Origin: Pseudomonas gingeri
GTDB lineage: Bacteria > Pseudomonadota > Gammaproteobacteria > Pseudomonadales > Pseudomonadaceae
Direction: 5' to 3'
DNA length: 64,000 nucleotides
Assembly: GCF_013386115.1 (NCBI RefSeq)
Contig: NZ_JACAOR010000005.1
Span: 350,543 to 414,542, forward strand
Positions within the stretch are counted from its first letter, which is position 1. Each line of letters begins with the position of its first letter. Both the position numbers and the translations under genes were made by a program. This document shows, in pieces, positions 62,029 to 64,000 of this stretch. The notes beneath the pieces are model-generated. The model ran no database searches and had not been told where the DNA came from. It worked only from the letters and a program-made list of their open reading frames with translations.

Positions 62029-62968
62029 CTATTGATAGCGGCTTCAACCACATCACCGTACTGCTTGACGAAGCCGTCGAGGCTCTCGCCGTACGTCCTG
62101 ATGGCTGCTATCTGGACGGCACTTTCGGTCGTGGCGGGCATAGCCGGCTGATTCTCAGCAAGCTCGGGCCGGATGGCCGACTTCTCGGTTTCGACAAGGA
62201 TCCACAGGCGATTGCCACCGGGCAAGCGCTAGCGGCCGAAGACGGCCGCTTTGTCGTTGTGCAGCGCAGCTTTGCCGAGCTGGGTTCGGAGATCGTCGAA
62301 CGCAATATGGCGGGCAAGGTCAACGGCATCCTGCTCGACCTCGGGGTGTCCTCGCCGCAACTGGACGACCCGGAGCGCGGCTTCAGTTTCATGAACGACG
62401 GCCCGCTGGACATGCGCATGGATCCGTCGCGCGGGATCAGTGCCGCCGAGTTCATCGCCACGGCACCGGCAGAAGAAATCGCCCGTGTCTTCAAGGAATA
62501 TGGCGAAGAGCGATTCTCCGGCCGCATGGCCCGGGCCGTGGTCGAGCGCCGTGCAATCAAGCCTTTCGAACGTACCGCCGACCTGGCCGAAGTGCTCAAG
62601 GTCGCCAATCCTGCCTGGGAAAAGGGCAAGAACCCGGCTACCCGGGCTTTCCAGGGGCTGCGCATCCACGTCAACAATGAACTGGGCGATCTTGAAACCG
62701 GCCTCGAAGCGGCGCTCGATGCCCTGGAAGTCGGTGGCCGCCTGGTGGTGATCAGTTTCCACTCGCTGGAAGACCGTATCGTCAAGCTGTTCATGCGACG
62801 CCTGGTCAAGGGCGAGGGTGACAATCTGCCGCGTAACCTGCCGGTACGTCATCAGGCGTTCGAGCCGCGTATCAAGGTACACGGCAAGGCGCAGTTCGCC
62901 TCCGAAGCCGAACTCAAGGCCAATCCACGCGCGCGCAGCGCCGTGATGCGGGTCGCGGAGAAGTTGCG

Positions 62969-62972
<4 letters not shown>
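62025..62972 (+). CDS. rsmH: 16S rRNA (cytosine-1402-N4)-methyltransferase
   Basis: This 315-residue enzyme (formerly MraW) has SAM motif [13 protein letters not shown], conserved [13 protein letters not shown] at the start and [12 protein letters not shown] near the end. It methylates N4 of C1402, the same nucleotide that RsmI modifies on the ribose, so both modifying genes lie in this window. GTG start, overlapping mraZ; its stop overlaps the ftsL start. Confidence 0.97.

Positions 62973-64000
<1,028 letters not shown>

Overview
The window looks like chromosomal DNA of a fluorescent Pseudomonas (P. fluorescens complex). It is GC-rich with strongly G/C-ending codons and carries typical Pseudomonas REP elements between genes. 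The right half keeps a gene order that, from memory, matches P. aeruginosa from about PA4440 (hydrolase, trpS, zapE, yhcB) through rplM-rpsI, petABC, sspAB, the BON lipoprotein/gmhA/yraN/lpoA cluster, rsmI and rnpB into the mraZ-rsmH-ftsL-ftsI division cluster. No tRNA, CRISPR array, insertion sequence or prophage was seen.

Left part (1-9.5 kb): the end of an SbmA/YddA-type ABC exporter, then a FadR-type regulator and a galactarate/glucarate catabolic operon (kdgD, a ketoglutarate-semialdehyde dehydrogenase, an MFS sugar-acid transporter and garD). Between the regulator and the operon, on the other strand, sits a two-gene accessory unit: a signal-less phospholipase C/P1-nuclease-like protein and a 63-residue companion. 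A perfect LexA (SOS) box lies 39 bp upstream of its start codon. This is the most unusual system in the window.

Middle part (9.5-32 kb): glutaminase, malate:quinone oxidoreductase, several small conserved proteins, a YajG-type lipoprotein, an acyltransferase, a CPXCG protein, a DUF2007 protein, a degenerate SRAP protein, a chemoreceptor and an M48 lipoprotein protease. A manganese-exporter-like gene sits behind a yybP-ykoY riboswitch. These are followed by rsmC, a D-2-hydroxyacid dehydrogenase, a LysE exporter, an AraC regulator and an MFS pump. Then comes an acyl-CoA ligase / DUF1302 / DUF1329 / MalT-like regulator cluster whose two metabolic promoters share a 10-bp element.

Right part (32-64 kb): the MalT-like regulator, a c-di-GMP response regulator paired with a very large hybrid histidine kinase, an MBL-fold hydrolase, an OmpA-like lipoprotein, and then mostly housekeeping genes: YhcB, trpS, zapE, a GlxA-type regulator, an LCAD-like acyl-CoA dehydrogenase, an aldo/keto reductase, ribosomal proteins L13/S9, the cytochrome bc1 complex, stringent starvation proteins, envelope maintenance genes, RNase P RNA and the start of the division and cell-wall cluster. 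Structured non-coding elements stand out: a 119-nt hairpin between petC and sspA, a 17-bp perfect inverted repeat between gmhA and yraN, and the three MraZ boxes. All functional calls rest on reading motifs and recalled family knowledge; no database search was run.
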